A program made the translations under genes and the position numbers. Under the pieces are notes generated by a model, which was not told where the DNA came from, did not search any database, and was given only the letters and a program-made list of their open reading frames with translations. Below, in pieces: positions 25,800 through 35,134 of a stretch of DNA of 64,000 nucleotides (its first letter is position 1; the number at the start of each line of letters is the position of its first letter). This DNA is from JAOUEA01 sp963810915 (GTDB taxonomy: Bacteria > Actinomycetota > UBA4738 > HRBIN12), in contig CAWEPH010000005.1 of assembly GCA_963810915.1 (NCBI GenBank), positions 310,001-374,000 of the forward strand, in the 5' to 3' direction.

Positions 25800-28295
25800 A
25801 TGTTCGAACGCTTCACCGATCGAGCCAGACGGGTTGTGGTTCTCGCGCAAGAAGAGGCGAGGATGCTCAACCACAACTACATCGGCACCGAGCACATCCT
25901 GCTCGGGCTGATCCACGAGGGCGAGGGCGTCGCCGCCAAGGCGCTCGAATCGATGAACATCTCGCTCGAGGCCGTGCGTCAGCAGGTCGAAGAGATCATC
26001 GGCCAGGGGCAGGCGGCCCCCACCGGGCACATCCCGTTCACGCCTCGTGCCAAGAAGGTCCTGGAGCTCTCGCTGCGCGAGGCGCTGCAGCTCGGTCACA
26101 ACTACATCGGCACCGAGCACATCCTCCTCGGGCTGATCCGCGAAGGCGAGGGCGTCGCTGCGCAGGTCCTGCAGAAGCTCGGGGCCGACCTGAATCGCGT
26201 CCGCCAGACCGTGATCCAACTGCTCTCCGGCTACACCGGCGGCAAGGGCGAGACGACGCCCGGCGGCGGCCCGCAGGGCGAGGGCGGCCCGCAGGGTTCG
26301 ATGGTGCTGGACCAGTTCGGGCGCAACCTGACGCAGCTCGCGCGCGATCAGAAGCTCGACCCGGTGATCGGTCGCGAGAAGGAGATCGAGCGCGTGATGC
26401 AGGTGCTCTCGCGCCGCACCAAGAACAACCCCGTGCTGATCGGCGAGCCCGGCGTCGGGAAGACCGCCGTCGTCGAGGGACTCAGCCAGGCGATCGTGAA
26501 GGGTGAGGTGCCCGAGACGCTGAAGGGCAAGCAGATCTACACGCTGGATCTCGGGGCGCTCGTGGCCGGTTCGCGGTACCGCGGCGACTTCGAGGAGCGC
26601 CTCAAGAAGGTGCTGAAGGAGATCAAGACCCGCGGCGACATCGTGCTGTTCATCGACGAGCTGCACACGCTCGTGGGCGCGGGCGCAGCCGAAGGCGCCA
26701 TCGACGCGGCCTCCATCCTGAAGCCCATGCTGGCGCGCGGCGAGCTGCAGACCATCGGCGCCACCACGCGCGACGAGTACCGCAAGCACCTCGAGAAGGA
26801 CGCCGCGCTCGAGCGCCGTTTCCAGCCCATCGAGGTGCAGGAGCCCTCGGTCGCGCACACCATCGAGATCCTCAAGGGCCTGCGTGACCGCTACGAGGCT
26901 CACCACCGCGTGAACTTCACGGACGACTCGCTCGTGGCCGCCGCGAACCTCGCCGACCGCTACATCTCCGACCGGTTCCTGCCGGACAAGGCCATCGACC
27001 TGATCGACGAGGCGGGCTCGCGGATGCGCATCCGCCGCATGACCGCGCCGCCCAACGTCCGCGAGGTCGACGAGAAGATCGCCGAGGTCCGTCTGAAGAA
27101 GGAATCCGCCATCGACGGCCAGGACTTCGAGAAGGCCGCCGCCCTGCGCGACGAGGAGCGTCAGCTGCAGGAGGAACGCACGCGCCGCGAGCAGGAATGG
27201 AAGTCGGGCGAGATGGACATCCTGTCCGAGGTGGACGAGGAGGAGATCGCCGAGGTGCTGTCCATCTGGACAGGGATCCCGGTCTTCAAGCTCACCGAGG
27301 AGGAGACGGAGAAGCTGCTCCGCATGGAGGACGAGCTCCACAAGCGCATCGTCACCCAGAACGAGGCCATATCCGCCGTCTCCCGGGCGATGCGCCGCAC
27401 GCGCTCAGGCCTCAAGGATCCGCGCCGCCCGGCTGGCTCGTTCATCTTCCTCGGGCCTTCGGGCGTCGGGAAGACGGAGCTGTCCAAGGCGCTCGCGGAG
27501 TTCCTCTTCGGCGACGAGGACGCGCTGATCCAGCTCGACATGTCCGAGTACATGGAGAAGCACACGGTCAGTCGCCTGATCGGATCGCCTCCGGGTTACG
27601 TGGGCTACGAGGAGGGCGGCCAGCTCACAGAGGCCGTCCGCCGCAAGCCGTTCAGCGTGATCCTTTTCGACGAGATCGAGAAGGCCCACCCCGACGTGTT
27701 CAACACGCTGCTGCAGATCCTCGAGGACGGGCGGCTCACGGACTCGCAGGGTCGCACCGTGGACTTCAAGAACACCATCATCATCATGACCTCGAACCTG
27801 GGGACCCGCGACATCCAGAAGGGCCCCGGCGTCGGCTTCGCGGCCGCGGGGAACGAAGAGGTCACCTACGACAAGATGAAGGACCGGGTGACGGAGGAGC
27901 TCAAGAAGTCGTTCCGTCCCGAGTTCCTGAACCGCATCGACGAGGTCATCGTGTTCCGCTCACTCAGCCAGGAGGACGTGAAGAACATCGTCGACCTGAT
28001 GATGAGGCGGGTCACCGAGCAGCTGAAGGCCAAGGACGTGGAGATCGAGCTCACCGACGAGGCGAAGACGCTGCTCGCCACCGAGGGGTACGACCAGTCA
28101 CTCGGCGCGCGGCCGTTGCGCCGTACCATCCAGCGCCTGGTGGAGGACCCGCTCGCGGAGAAGCTCCTGTGGAAGGAGTTCCGTGCCGGTCAGACCATCA
28201 TCGTGGACGTGCGCGACGGCGAGATCGTCTTCGACAACGCGTCGGTCATCCCGCCTGACGTGCCGCCCGTCGAGCTGGCCGGCTCGACCGAGTAG
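25800..28295 (+). CDS. clpC: ClpC-type AAA+ unfoldase
   Basis: 831 residues. Two N-domain repeats (FTDRARRVVVLAQEEARMLN... and a second with NYIGTEHILLGLIREGEG), AAA1 with Walker A GEPGVGKT and Walker B VLFIDELHTL, a middle UVR motif (DFEKAAALRDEERQL), and AAA2 with Walker A GPSGVGKT, Walker B VILFDEIEKAHPDV and the ClpP-docking GPGVGF-type loop. Unfolds proteins for ClpP. ATG 25800 lies 6-7 nt after GGAGG. A strong hairpin terminator follows. No ClpP gene is in view. Confidence 0.97.
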   Translation: MFERFTDRARRVVVLAQEEARMLNHNYIGTEHILLGLIHEGEGVAAKALESMNISLEAVRQQVEEIIGQGQAAPTGHIPFTPRAKKVLELSLREALQLGHNYIGTEHILLGLIREGEGVAAQVLQKLGADLNRVRQTVIQLLSGYTGGKGETTPGGGPQGEGGPQGSMVLDQFGRNLTQLARDQKLDPVIGREKEIERVMQVLSRRTKNNPVLIGEPGVGKTAVVEGLSQAIVKGEVPETLKGKQIYTLDLGALVAGSRYRGDFEERLKKVLKEIKTRGDIVLFIDELHTLVGAGAAEGAIDAASILKPMLARGELQTIGATTRDEYRKHLEKDAALERRFQPIEVQEPSVAHTIEILKGLRDRYEAHHRVNFTDDSLVAAANLADRYISDRFLPDKAIDLIDEAGSRMRIRRMTAPPNVREVDEKIAEVRLKKESAIDGQDFEKAAALRDEERQLQEERTRREQEWKSGEMDILSEVDEEEIAEVLSIWTGIPVFKLTEEETEKLLRMEDELHKRIVTQNEAISAVSRAMRRTRSGLKDPRRPAGSFIFLGPSGVGKTELSKALAEFLFGDEDALIQLDMSEYMEKHTVSRLIGSPPGYVGYEEGGQLTEAVRRKPFSVILFDEIEKAHPDVFNTLLQILEDGRLTDSQGRTVDFKNTIIIMTSNLGTRDIQKGPGVGFAAAGNEEVTYDKMKDRVTEELKKSFRPEFLNRIDEVIVFRSLSQEDVKNIVDLMMRRVTEQLKAKDVEIELTDEAKTLLATEGYDQSLGARPLRRTIQRLVEDPLAEKLLWKEFRAGQTIIVDVRDGEIVFDNASVIPPDVPPVELAGSTE

Positions 28296-28321
28296 ACGGG
28301 GCCGCCATCCCAACATCCGAT

Positions 28322-28356
28322 GCAAGAGGGCCGGGGCTTCGCCCCGGCCCTCTTGC
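28322..28356. terminator. Strong terminator after clpC
   Basis: A 16-bp perfect stem (GCAAGAGGGCCGGGGC / GCCCCGGCCCTCTTGC) with loop TTC. It serves clpC and the convergent propeller gene. Confidence 0.85.
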
Positions 28357-28377
28357 GTGCATCGGTCACAGCCGCTC

Positions 28378-29539
28378 TTAGCCGCTCGGGTTGGACGTGC
28401 GGTTGACGAAGAGGCTCTTGCCGTTCGGGCTCCAGGAAACGACGTTGAAGTCGCTGGCCACGCTGACCCCGAGATCCTTGACCTTGCCGTTCCCAACCGA
28501 CAGCACCTTCACGTCGAGCCTGGGCCAGCTGGAATACCCTCCGGTCCCCGGGGCCGCGAGCTGGAACCGCTCCACAGGGTTGTAGGTGAGGAGTGCGATG
28601 CTCGATCCATCGGGGGACCAGCGGGGCGAGAACCCCTCCGCCACCGGGTGGAGGTGCGAACCGTCGGCGTCCATGATCGCCACACCGCCCCCATGGAACA
28701 GCGCGATCCGTGAGCCATCGGGTGAGTAGGCGGCCTCCGAATCGTCGTCGCGGTTCTTGGTGATCCGCGTGGGCGTGCCGCTTCCGTCGGCCGCGACCGA
28801 GTAGATCTCCTGCGTGGTCGAGAACCCGTTATCGTCCAACGGGACCGCGCCGGCATCGTTGTAGATGATGTGGGTGCCGTCGGGCGACCAGGACGGCCAG
28901 CCCTTCCACGTCGATCCCGACGTGAGGCGCCGCAGGCGGGAACCGTCGGCGTCGATCACGAAGATCTCGGTCGTGAAGGCCGATCGCGAGCTCCGCGTGC
29001 GACGAAGGCGATCCGCGAGTCCGTCGGGCGACCAGACGGGTTGGTCGACCACCGCCGTGCCCGAGGTGTTGTGCACCGTACGAAGTGCGACCCGCAGCCG
29101 TCCACCCGCACCGCCGCGATGCGGGGGCCGGGCGAGCACGCGCCGCAGACGCCGACGTCGGTCGAGCGCGTGACGTAGGCGATCCACGTGCCGTCGGGCG
29201 ACAGGGTCGGCTCCCACGCGTCGGGCGCGAGGTTCACCCCTTGATGACCGTGCCGTCCATGCTCATGAACGTCGGCGCCATCGTCGCGACCCCTGCGGGC
29301 TGCGGGATCCGCGTCGGGGTGAGTGATACCTGAGTCGCCGGACGACCGCTGTCGTCGCCCGCCGGGTTGGTGATGAAGAAGACCGCCAACGCGGCGATCA
29401 CGGCCGCGGCGAGGGCGATCGCGCCGATCCGCTGCCGGCGACGGCGACGTTCCTGCGCTTCGTGCTGTCGTTGCAGGGCGCCCTGGTCGGGGCCCGCCTT
29501 CTGGGTGACCATCTCGAAGACCTCCTTGGACTCAGGCAT
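28378..29539 (-). CDS. Membrane-anchored WD40/TolB-like propeller, sigma-factor partner, frame-broken
   Basis: About 386 residues. A cytosolic N-terminus of about 38 residues (MPESKEVFEMVTQKAG...) precedes one membrane helix (IGAIALAAAVIAALAVFFI). The outer propeller repeats carry the SPDG signature at least five times (LSPDGTWIAYV, WSPDGTHIIYN, YSPDGSRIALF, WSPDGSSIALL, WSPNGKSLFV). Frame breaks near 29235, 29100, 29020 and 28990 must be repaired. The ATG follows the sigma-factor stop by 9 nt with GGAG just upstream. The layout (short cytosolic tail, one helix, sensor outside) fits an anti-sigma-like partner, which is inference. Confidence 0.7.
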
Positions 29540-29548
29540 CCCCGCTCC

Positions 29549-30034
29549 TCACGTCGCTCTCAGCGCCGCTCGCCCCTGAGAGGCGAGCACGCGCACCGTC
29601 GTGGGCCGGATGCCCATCATCTGGCCGGCCTGCTCCGAGCTGTACCCGTACACGTCCGTGAGGACCACCGCGGCGCGCTGCCTGGGTGTGAGTTGGAGCA
29701 GCAGTCGGCGGAGGTCCTCCTTGAGGTCCACGTCGTCGAAGGGGTCCGGCGTGGTGCCCACGATCGTCAGGTGTCGAGCGGCGGTCCGTGCCCGGCGCGC
29801 CCGCATCCGGAACCCGTTCAGGGCCACGCGGAAGAGGTATCCCACCGCGTCGTCGATCTCCCCGATCCGGTCCCAGCGCTCCCAGAGCTTCAGGAAGGCG
29901 TCCTGCATGAGTTCCTCCGCGTCCTGACGGCTGCCCGTGACGAAGTACAGCGCCCGGTACAGGCGTTCGTGCTGGTCGATGAAGAAGTCGTCGAAGCTGA
30001 GCGGGGCATCGGACGTCACGAACCCCTCCACCAC
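29549..30034 (-). CDS. ECF-type RNA polymerase sigma factor
   Basis: About 161 residues from GTG 30034; the frame stays open to 30136, so the start is uncertain. Region 2: FDDFFIDQHERLYRALYFVTG and DAEELMQDAFLKLWERW. Region 4: LLLQLTPRQRAAVVLTDVYGYSSEQAGQMMGI and TVRVLASQGRAAL. It redirects RNA polymerase to a stress or envelope regulon. The next gene, 9 nt on, encodes a membrane propeller likely to regulate it. Typical of the extracytoplasmic-function (SigE-like) subgroup. Confidence 0.87.
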   Translation of the reverse strand: MVEGFVTSDAPLSFDDFFIDQHERLYRALYFVTGSRQDAEELMQDAFLKLWERWDRIGEIDDAVGYLFRVALNGFRMRARRARTAARHLTIVGTTPDPFDDVDLKEDLRRLLLQLTPRQRAAVVLTDVYGYSSEQAGQMMGIRPTTVRVLASQGRAALRAT

Positions 30035-30199
30035 GAGCCCTTCTCCCTCGGTCTGCACGAGCCATGGATGCACGAGGTACCCGCATCGTTTAGCGGATGG
30101 CCTGTTCGGGCAACTCAGGCGTGACGCAGCGCCCACGGCCCTGGTGAGGACCCCACATCGGATGCCGGATCACCGGGGTCCGGCCGAGCGGCTAGCTCG

Positions 30200-30962
30200 T
30201 CAAACGAGTCCCCGCAGCTCCTCGGGCACGAGGTCCGCCAAGCTCCACCCGGTCCACAGGTCGCGCGCGATCCGATCCATCGGCGCGCGGACCCCGAAGC
30301 GCTCGAAGTACGTCGCCCATGCGCTCGAGATCGCGCCGCAGGAACGCCTCCGCATGGCTGTTCTTGCGAGGGTCGACGGCCTGAGGAAGGTCGATGATCG
30401 TCAGGCGCCCTTCCCAGACCAGCACGTTGTACGGCGAGAGGTCTCCGTGCACCACGTTGTTGAACAGCATCAGCTCAACCGCGTGCACCATCTGGTCGAA
30501 CAGGTCCTCGGCCTCCTCGCGATCGTCGGGGACGTACGAGCGCAGCTGCGGCGCCGCGATCTCGAGGTCGCCCACGTAGGACATCAAGATCGCGTCGTCC
30601 GTGCGCTCGATGGCCTCCGGCACCGGGACGGGCGCCGCTGCGGCCGAGAGCATCCGGAGCGACTCCCATTCGCGACTCACCCAGATGCCCCCCTGCACCT
30701 CGCGGCCGAACCTCGTCTTCTTCTCGAGGGCCGCGCGGATGCGCCGCTCCTTGATCCACTCGCCGTCGCGGTAGAGCCCGTCGTCGCGGAAGTCCCGCTG
30801 GTTCAGCGGGTGAAAGGCCTTCAGCGCGAGGTACTCGTGCCCCGTCGTGCGTGGGTTGGCGCGGCAGAGGTGGACCGATGCCTCCTTGCCGCTCTTGATC
30901 GGTCGGATGACCGCTTCGATGAGCCCTTCATCGAGGAAGTGCTCGGCCGCTGCATCGTGCAA
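30200..30962 (-). CDS. RIO-like atypical protein kinase, C-terminus frame-broken
   Basis: About 253 residues. Kinase motifs: IKSGKEASVHLCRA (nucleotide loop), YLALKAFHPL (Lys), catalytic VVHGDLSPYNVLVW, metal-binding TIIDLPQAVDPRKN. The RIO1 subfamily is known from ribosome maturation in archaea and eukaryotes; bacterial roles are unclear. An extra base near 30311 breaks the tail: the repaired reading is MGDYFERFGVRAPMDRIARD and ends PEELRGLV at 30200. TTG 30962 is chosen because AAAGGAG lies 7 nt upstream. Confidence 0.83.
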
Positions 30963-31178
30963 CGTGGTGCTCCTTTCGGGTCGTGGACATGCAGATGCCA
31001 CGTCCCCGAAGGAGGTCGGATGCGCCGGCGGTGGCGTGCGCTACCGCTGGCGCGAGACGAACCGGAAGGGACGCGGCGCGCGCGCGATGTCGAGAACCGA
31101 GATCGCGGCCATACCTCATCCCCCCTTCCGGTCGTCGCGGCGCGTGGACACGCGCCGATGCTGCACGAGTATAGATCG
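30963..31178 (-). promoter_or_regulatory. Leader region of the RIO-like kinase
   Basis: Reading on the minus strand: a TATACT box (31168-31173), a perfect 9-bp inverted repeat CGGCGCGTG/CACGCGCCG (31138-31157), a GATGAGGT ribosome-like site, then a 23-codon frame (31112-31041, MAAISVLDIARAPRPFRFVS...). The kinase start follows. This could be an attenuator or leader peptide; the peptide could equally be chance. Confidence 0.35.
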
Positions 31179-31745
31179 TTAGTCCGGCGAGTCGAAGGCC
31201 TCGAACCCCGCGTGTCGCGCCACGAGGAGCAAGGCGATGATCAGTGCGAACCCGCTGAGGGCCATCATCGGGATCGAGACGTAGTGGAAGCGCCAGATCC
31301 ACACCACGGTGCAGGGGGCTTCCGCGCTGCACGAGAGCGAGGTCTGGTGCGGGAACCTCTCCAGCTGGTAGTGGTAGGTCGACAGGATGGCGCCGATGGC
31401 CGCGACCGGCACCGCATAGTGCCAGTAGTCGCGATCGCGACGGAGCGCCGCGATGAGCAGCACGACCGCGAGCGGGTACATGGCGATCCGTTGGTACCAA
31501 CAGAGCTTGCACGGGACGAAGTGGGCGACCTCCGACAGGTAGAGGCTCCCCAGGGTTGCGGTGAGCGCCACGATCCACGCGAGCCAGATGCCGTTCTCGC
31601 CGATGACCTCCCAGACGGCGTCGCGCGCGCGCGCGAGGCCGGGAGACAGCCTGGCACCGATCGCCAGCACGACGATCGCCAGCAGGCTCAGCTGCGCGAC
31701 CACGGTGAGCAGCGCGAACAGCGTCGACATCATCCGGACGTTCAC
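31179..31745 (-). CDS. DsbB/BdbC-like disulfide oxidoreductase, membrane
   Basis: About 188 residues with four to five membrane helices. The redox pair is in the loop VPCKLCWYQRIAMYP (CxxC followed by WYQR, the DsbB hallmark). A second Cys pair in SLSCSAEAPCTVVW matches the second periplasmic loop. It re-oxidises a thiol oxidase and passes electrons to quinone. GTG 31745 is preferred to ATG 31769 because TAGGCT lies 8 nt upstream. The longer first-helix region differs from E. coli DsbB. Confidence 0.88.
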   Translation of the reverse strand: MNVRMMSTLFALLTVVAQLSLLAIVVLAIGARLSPGLARARDAVWEVIGENGIWLAWIVALTATLGSLYLSEVAHFVPCKLCWYQRIAMYPLAVVLLIAALRRDRDYWHYAVPVAAIGAILSTYHYQLERFPHQTSLSCSAEAPCTVVWIWRFHYVSIPMMALSGFALIIALLLVARHAGFEAFDSPD

Positions 31746-31824
31746 GGGTAGCGAGCCTACCGGAGGCATCCGGCCGGCGCGGGGGTCAGGCGGCGGTGTC
31801 AGAGGGGGCCACTAGGGTGCGCCC

Positions 31825-33189
31825 ATGGCCAAGACGAGATCCGTCCTCGCTTGTTCGGAGTGTCGTCAGCAGGTGTCGCAGTGGGTGGGCCGGTGCCCCG
31901 GATGCGGTGCCTGGGGAACGGTGGAAGACGTCATCGGGGGTGTCACCGGCGGCGGCGCGGCACGCGCCGCCGACGCCCCCGTGCCGCTGGTCGGTCTCGG
32001 AGCTGCCCCCGAGATCGACCAGCGGACCTCCACGGGATCCGACGGCGTCGACCGGGTGCTCGGGGGTGGCCTCGTGCCCGGCTCGGTCACGCTGCTCGCC
32101 GGGGAGCCGGGCATCGGGAAGTCCACCCTCCTGCTGCACATCGTCGCCAACCTGTCGGCAGCCGGCCACCCGTGTCTCCTCGTGTCGGGTGAGGAGTCGC
32201 ATGCGCAGGTGGCGGCGCGCGCGCGACGCCTCGGGATCGCAGGAGGCGTCCTCTCGTTCGCCCCGGGTCGCGACCTGGAACAGGTGCTGGCCGCCGCGGC
32301 CACGGCGCGGCCGTTCCTCCTCGCGGTCGACTCCATCCAGGCCCTGCGCGACACCTCCGGCTCCCAGATGCCGGGCGGCGTGTCGCAGGTGAGGACGTGC
32401 ACCGATGCGCTGGTGGGCCTCGCCAAGTCTCAGGGCACCGCGGTGGTGCTCACAGGGCACGTGACCAAGGACGGCGACCTGGCCGGTCCGCGCACGTTGG
32501 AGCATGCGGTCGACGTCGTGCTCGCCTTCGACGGTGATCCGCGCTCGGGGTTGCGCCTGCTCTCGGGAGGGAAGAACCGGTTCGGCACCGAGGGTGAGAC
32601 CGCGTGGTTCGAGATGGGTGCCGCGGGCCTACGCGAGATCGACCCCACGCAGCTCCTCGTGTCGGGGGAGCGGGTCCCGGGTGCCGCCATCGCGCTTCCC
32701 AGATCCGGACGACGGGCCCTCGCCGTGGAGCTGCAGGCCCTCGTGGGCTCCACGGACGGCCCGGCGCGTCGACAGGCCACCGGGCTCGACCTGCGCCGGT
32801 TCCAGTTGGTCGCCGCCGTGTTGGAGCGGTCGGGGCTCGCGCTCGGGCGCGCCGAGCTCTACGGCGCCTCGTCGGGAGGCGTCAAGGTCGACGATCCCGC
32901 CTGCGATCTCGCCATCGCGGCGGCCCTCGCTTCAGCATCGACGGGTGCGCTGCCGCCGCAAGACGCGGCGTTCGTGGGGGAGGTGACGCTCACAGGCCTC
33001 GTTCGGCCCGCACCCGCCATGGCACAGCGCCTCGCCGCCGCCCGCGCCGTCGGGTGCCGCACGGTGTTCGCATCCGCGGGGCACGGCGCACCGGCGCATC
33101 AGGGGCTCCGGATCGTGCCGGTCCGCACCCTGCGCGACGCACTCGGATGGGCCCTTCCAGCTGCTGTGACGGCTCGCCTGCCCGCCTGA
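31825..33189 (+). CDS. radA: DNA repair protein RadA (Sms)
   Basis: 454 residues. A C4 zinc finger (CSECRQQVSQWVGRCPGC), RecA-like core with Walker A GEPGIGKSTLL and LAVDSIQAL, the RadA-specific KNRFG motif (SGGKNRFGTEGE), and a Lon-protease-like C-terminal domain (PACDLAIAAALASA). Drives branch migration in recombination repair. A TAGGGT box ends 6 nt before the ATG: leaderless. Confidence 0.96.
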   Translation: MAKTRSVLACSECRQQVSQWVGRCPGCGAWGTVEDVIGGVTGGGAARAADAPVPLVGLGAAPEIDQRTSTGSDGVDRVLGGGLVPGSVTLLAGEPGIGKSTLLLHIVANLSAAGHPCLLVSGEESHAQVAARARRLGIAGGVLSFAPGRDLEQVLAAAATARPFLLAVDSIQALRDTSGSQMPGGVSQVRTCTDALVGLAKSQGTAVVLTGHVTKDGDLAGPRTLEHAVDVVLAFDGDPRSGLRLLSGGKNRFGTEGETAWFEMGAAGLREIDPTQLLVSGERVPGAAIALPRSGRRALAVELQALVGSTDGPARRQATGLDLRRFQLVAAVLERSGLALGRAELYGASSGGVKVDDPACDLAIAAALASASTGALPPQDAAFVGEVTLTGLVRPAPAMAQRLAAARAVGCRTVFASAGHGAPAHQGLRIVPVRTLRDALGWALPAAVTARLPA

Positions 33190-33342
33190 ACTCCGGCCTC
33201 CGGCCTAGTCCCGACGGACCATGTCGAGGCTACGTATAGCCCTCTGACCTGCGGTTTTGGGTTGCGTCGCAAGGCGGGTCCGTGCTACCCTCTAGCTACT
33301 GAACCATCGTTCGCATTCCCCGCAGCTCTCCAGGGAGGTTTC

Positions 33343-33852
33343 GTGTTCCGCAAGGGCGATACCGTGGTGCATCCGGAGCATGGCGCAGCAGTCATCGAAG
33401 AGCTGCGAGAGAAGGAATTCCTGGGGGAGAAGCGGACATACCTCGTGTTGCGGGTGGCCTACGGCGACCTGACCCTCATGATCCCGACCGATTCGACCGA
33501 GCAGGTGGGATTGCGCTCCGTGGTGAGCAAGAACGAGGTCAAGAAGGTCCTGAAGGTGCTGACGGAGGACGAGTCCTCCATGGCGGCCAACTGGTCCCGT
33601 CGGTTCAAGAACAACATGGAGAAGCTGCATTCGGGCGACCCGTACCAGGTGGCCGAGGTGCTTCGGAACCTCTCCATCCGCGACCGCGAGAAGGGGCTGT
33701 CGGCCGGAGAGAAGCGCATGATCACCAAGGCGCGACAGATCCTCATCTCGGAGCTGTCCCACGCCACCGGCAAGTCCGAGGAAGACGCCGAGATCATGAT
33801 CGACGAGGTCCTCGACGACGCCCACGGCGCGAAGCTCGTCGCCGAGGCCTGA
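33343..33852 (+). CDS. carD: CarD/CdnL-family RNA polymerase-binding regulator
   Basis: 169 residues. The N-terminal Tudor-like domain FRKGDTVVHPEHGAAVIEEL binds the RNA polymerase beta subunit; the C-terminal helical domain (SRRFKNNMEKLHSGDPYQVAEVLRNL) contacts promoter DNA. It stabilises open complexes, notably at rRNA promoters. The GTG start follows GGGAGG by 4 nt. A possible promoter is TTGCGT, 18 nt, TACCCT, about 55 nt upstream. Confidence 0.95.
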   Translation: MFRKGDTVVHPEHGAAVIEELREKEFLGEKRTYLVLRVAYGDLTLMIPTDSTEQVGLRSVVSKNEVKKVLKVLTEDESSMAANWSRRFKNNMEKLHSGDPYQVAEVLRNLSIRDREKGLSAGEKRMITKARQILISELSHATGKSEEDAEIMIDEVLDDAHGAKLVAEA

Positions 33853-34013
33853 ATCCCGCTCCCTTGAGGCTCGCCGCGAGCCGGGCTTCGGTGTCGTCCC
33901 AGGCAACCCCTCAGGGTCTCCGCCGCCTGCGCCGATGACCCTTCCGTAGGGGTCGCCGCCGCCCCGTGAGGCCGCGGCCACCCCTGTCACCGTCGGAAGG
34001 GGTCGAGCCGGGC

Positions 34014-35093
34014 ATGAGCGAGAGAGAGCCTCGCGTGGGCGCGCTGCGTGGGCGCCTGGTCGAAGGTGTGCGGCTGATCTTCATCGCCCTGCTGGCCACC
34101 GCCGGCTACCAGGTCGGTTCCTCCTACGCCGCGGACAGCACGAGCAAGGCCCTGATGTTCATCTTCCTGGGCGCCGCGATCGGGTTCGTGATCGGTGGCG
34201 TGATGGGGCGCCTGACGTTGCGGGCCGTCGGCGGCATGGAACGCGAGCTCCGGCGGAAGCCGGCCCCCCAGCTGGCGGGAGGTGTCGTGGGCCTCGTGAT
34301 CGCCATGGTCGTCGCGGGCTTGATGATGATCCCCCTGCTCTTCGTCCCTCCGTCGATCTCCTGGCCCGGCATCGTGTTCCTCTACCTCGCGCTGGGCTCG
34401 CTCGGGTTCCGTCTCGGCGAGGCCAAGCACGAGGACTTGTTCGCGCTGGTCGGGATGAAGCCTCGTGCCTCCGCGGCCTCGGCGCGGGGCGACCTGCACG
34501 TGATCGATACCAGCGCGCTCATCGACGGCCGGGTGGCGGACCTCGTGGCCACCGGCTTCGTGAGCGGGACGATCCTGCTCCACGATGGCGTGCTCCGCGA
34601 GCTCCAGGCGATCAGCGACTCCTCGGATCCCAAGCGACGCACGCGGGGCCGTCGCGGACTCGACGTCCTCGTGGAGCTCCAGAAGGCGCCGACCGTGCAG
34701 TTCCAGCTCGTCGAGGAGAACGGCGTCATGGACGTCGATGCGGCCCTCGTCCGTCTGGCGCGCGAGCGGGGTGCGTCGCTCATCACGGTCGATCACAACC
34801 TCGCGAAGGTGGCCGAGGCGCTCCGGGTACCGGTGGCCCAGATCAACGCGCTGGCGTCCAAGTTCCGTGTTCCGTACACGGCCGGCGATGAGATCAGCGT
34901 CCGGCTCGTCAAGGAGGGACGCGAGCACGGCCAGGGCGTGGGCTACCTCGACGACGGGACCATGGTGGTCGTCGAACGAGCGGACCAGCACATCGGCACC
35001 ACGGTCGAGATCCGCGTGACCAACGTGATCCAGACGACGACCGGCCGGATGGTGTTCGCCGCACTGGCCAGCGAGAGTCCCGTCGAAGCCTGA
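34014..35093 (+). CDS. PIN-TRAM membrane protein (YacL-like)
   Basis: 359 residues. Four membrane helices (34.05-34.4 kb) precede a PIN nuclease-like domain: VIDTSALIDGRVADL (acidic start), LRELQAISDSSDPKRRTRGRRGLDVL, and ASLITVDHNLAKVAEALRVPV. A C-terminal TRAM domain follows (AGDEISVRLVKEGREHGQGVGYLDDGTMVVVE). PIN acidic residues are retained, so RNA cleavage is plausible but undocumented here. ATG 34014 has a GGAAGGGG element upstream. The order carD-PIN/TRAM-ispD-ispF is common in Gram-positive bacteria. Confidence 0.9.
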   Translation: MSEREPRVGALRGRLVEGVRLIFIALLATAGYQVGSSYAADSTSKALMFIFLGAAIGFVIGGVMGRLTLRAVGGMERELRRKPAPQLAGGVVGLVIAMVVAGLMMIPLLFVPPSISWPGIVFLYLALGSLGFRLGEAKHEDLFALVGMKPRASAASARGDLHVIDTSALIDGRVADLVATGFVSGTILLHDGVLRELQAISDSSDPKRRTRGRRGLDVLVELQKAPTVQFQLVEENGVMDVDAALVRLARERGASLITVDHNLAKVAEALRVPVAQINALASKFRVPYTAGDEISVRLVKEGREHGQGVGYLDDGTMVVVERADQHIGTTVEIRVTNVIQTTTGRMVFAALASESPVEA

Positions 35094-35134
35094 GCCGTTC
35101 ACCCGCCGGGCGACGGTCTGCCATGCTTGCCCTC

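Noticed and set aside
31041..31112. 23-codon mini-ORF as a separate coding gene
   Set aside because: Too short to support alone; reported only as part of the leader of the RIO-like kinase.
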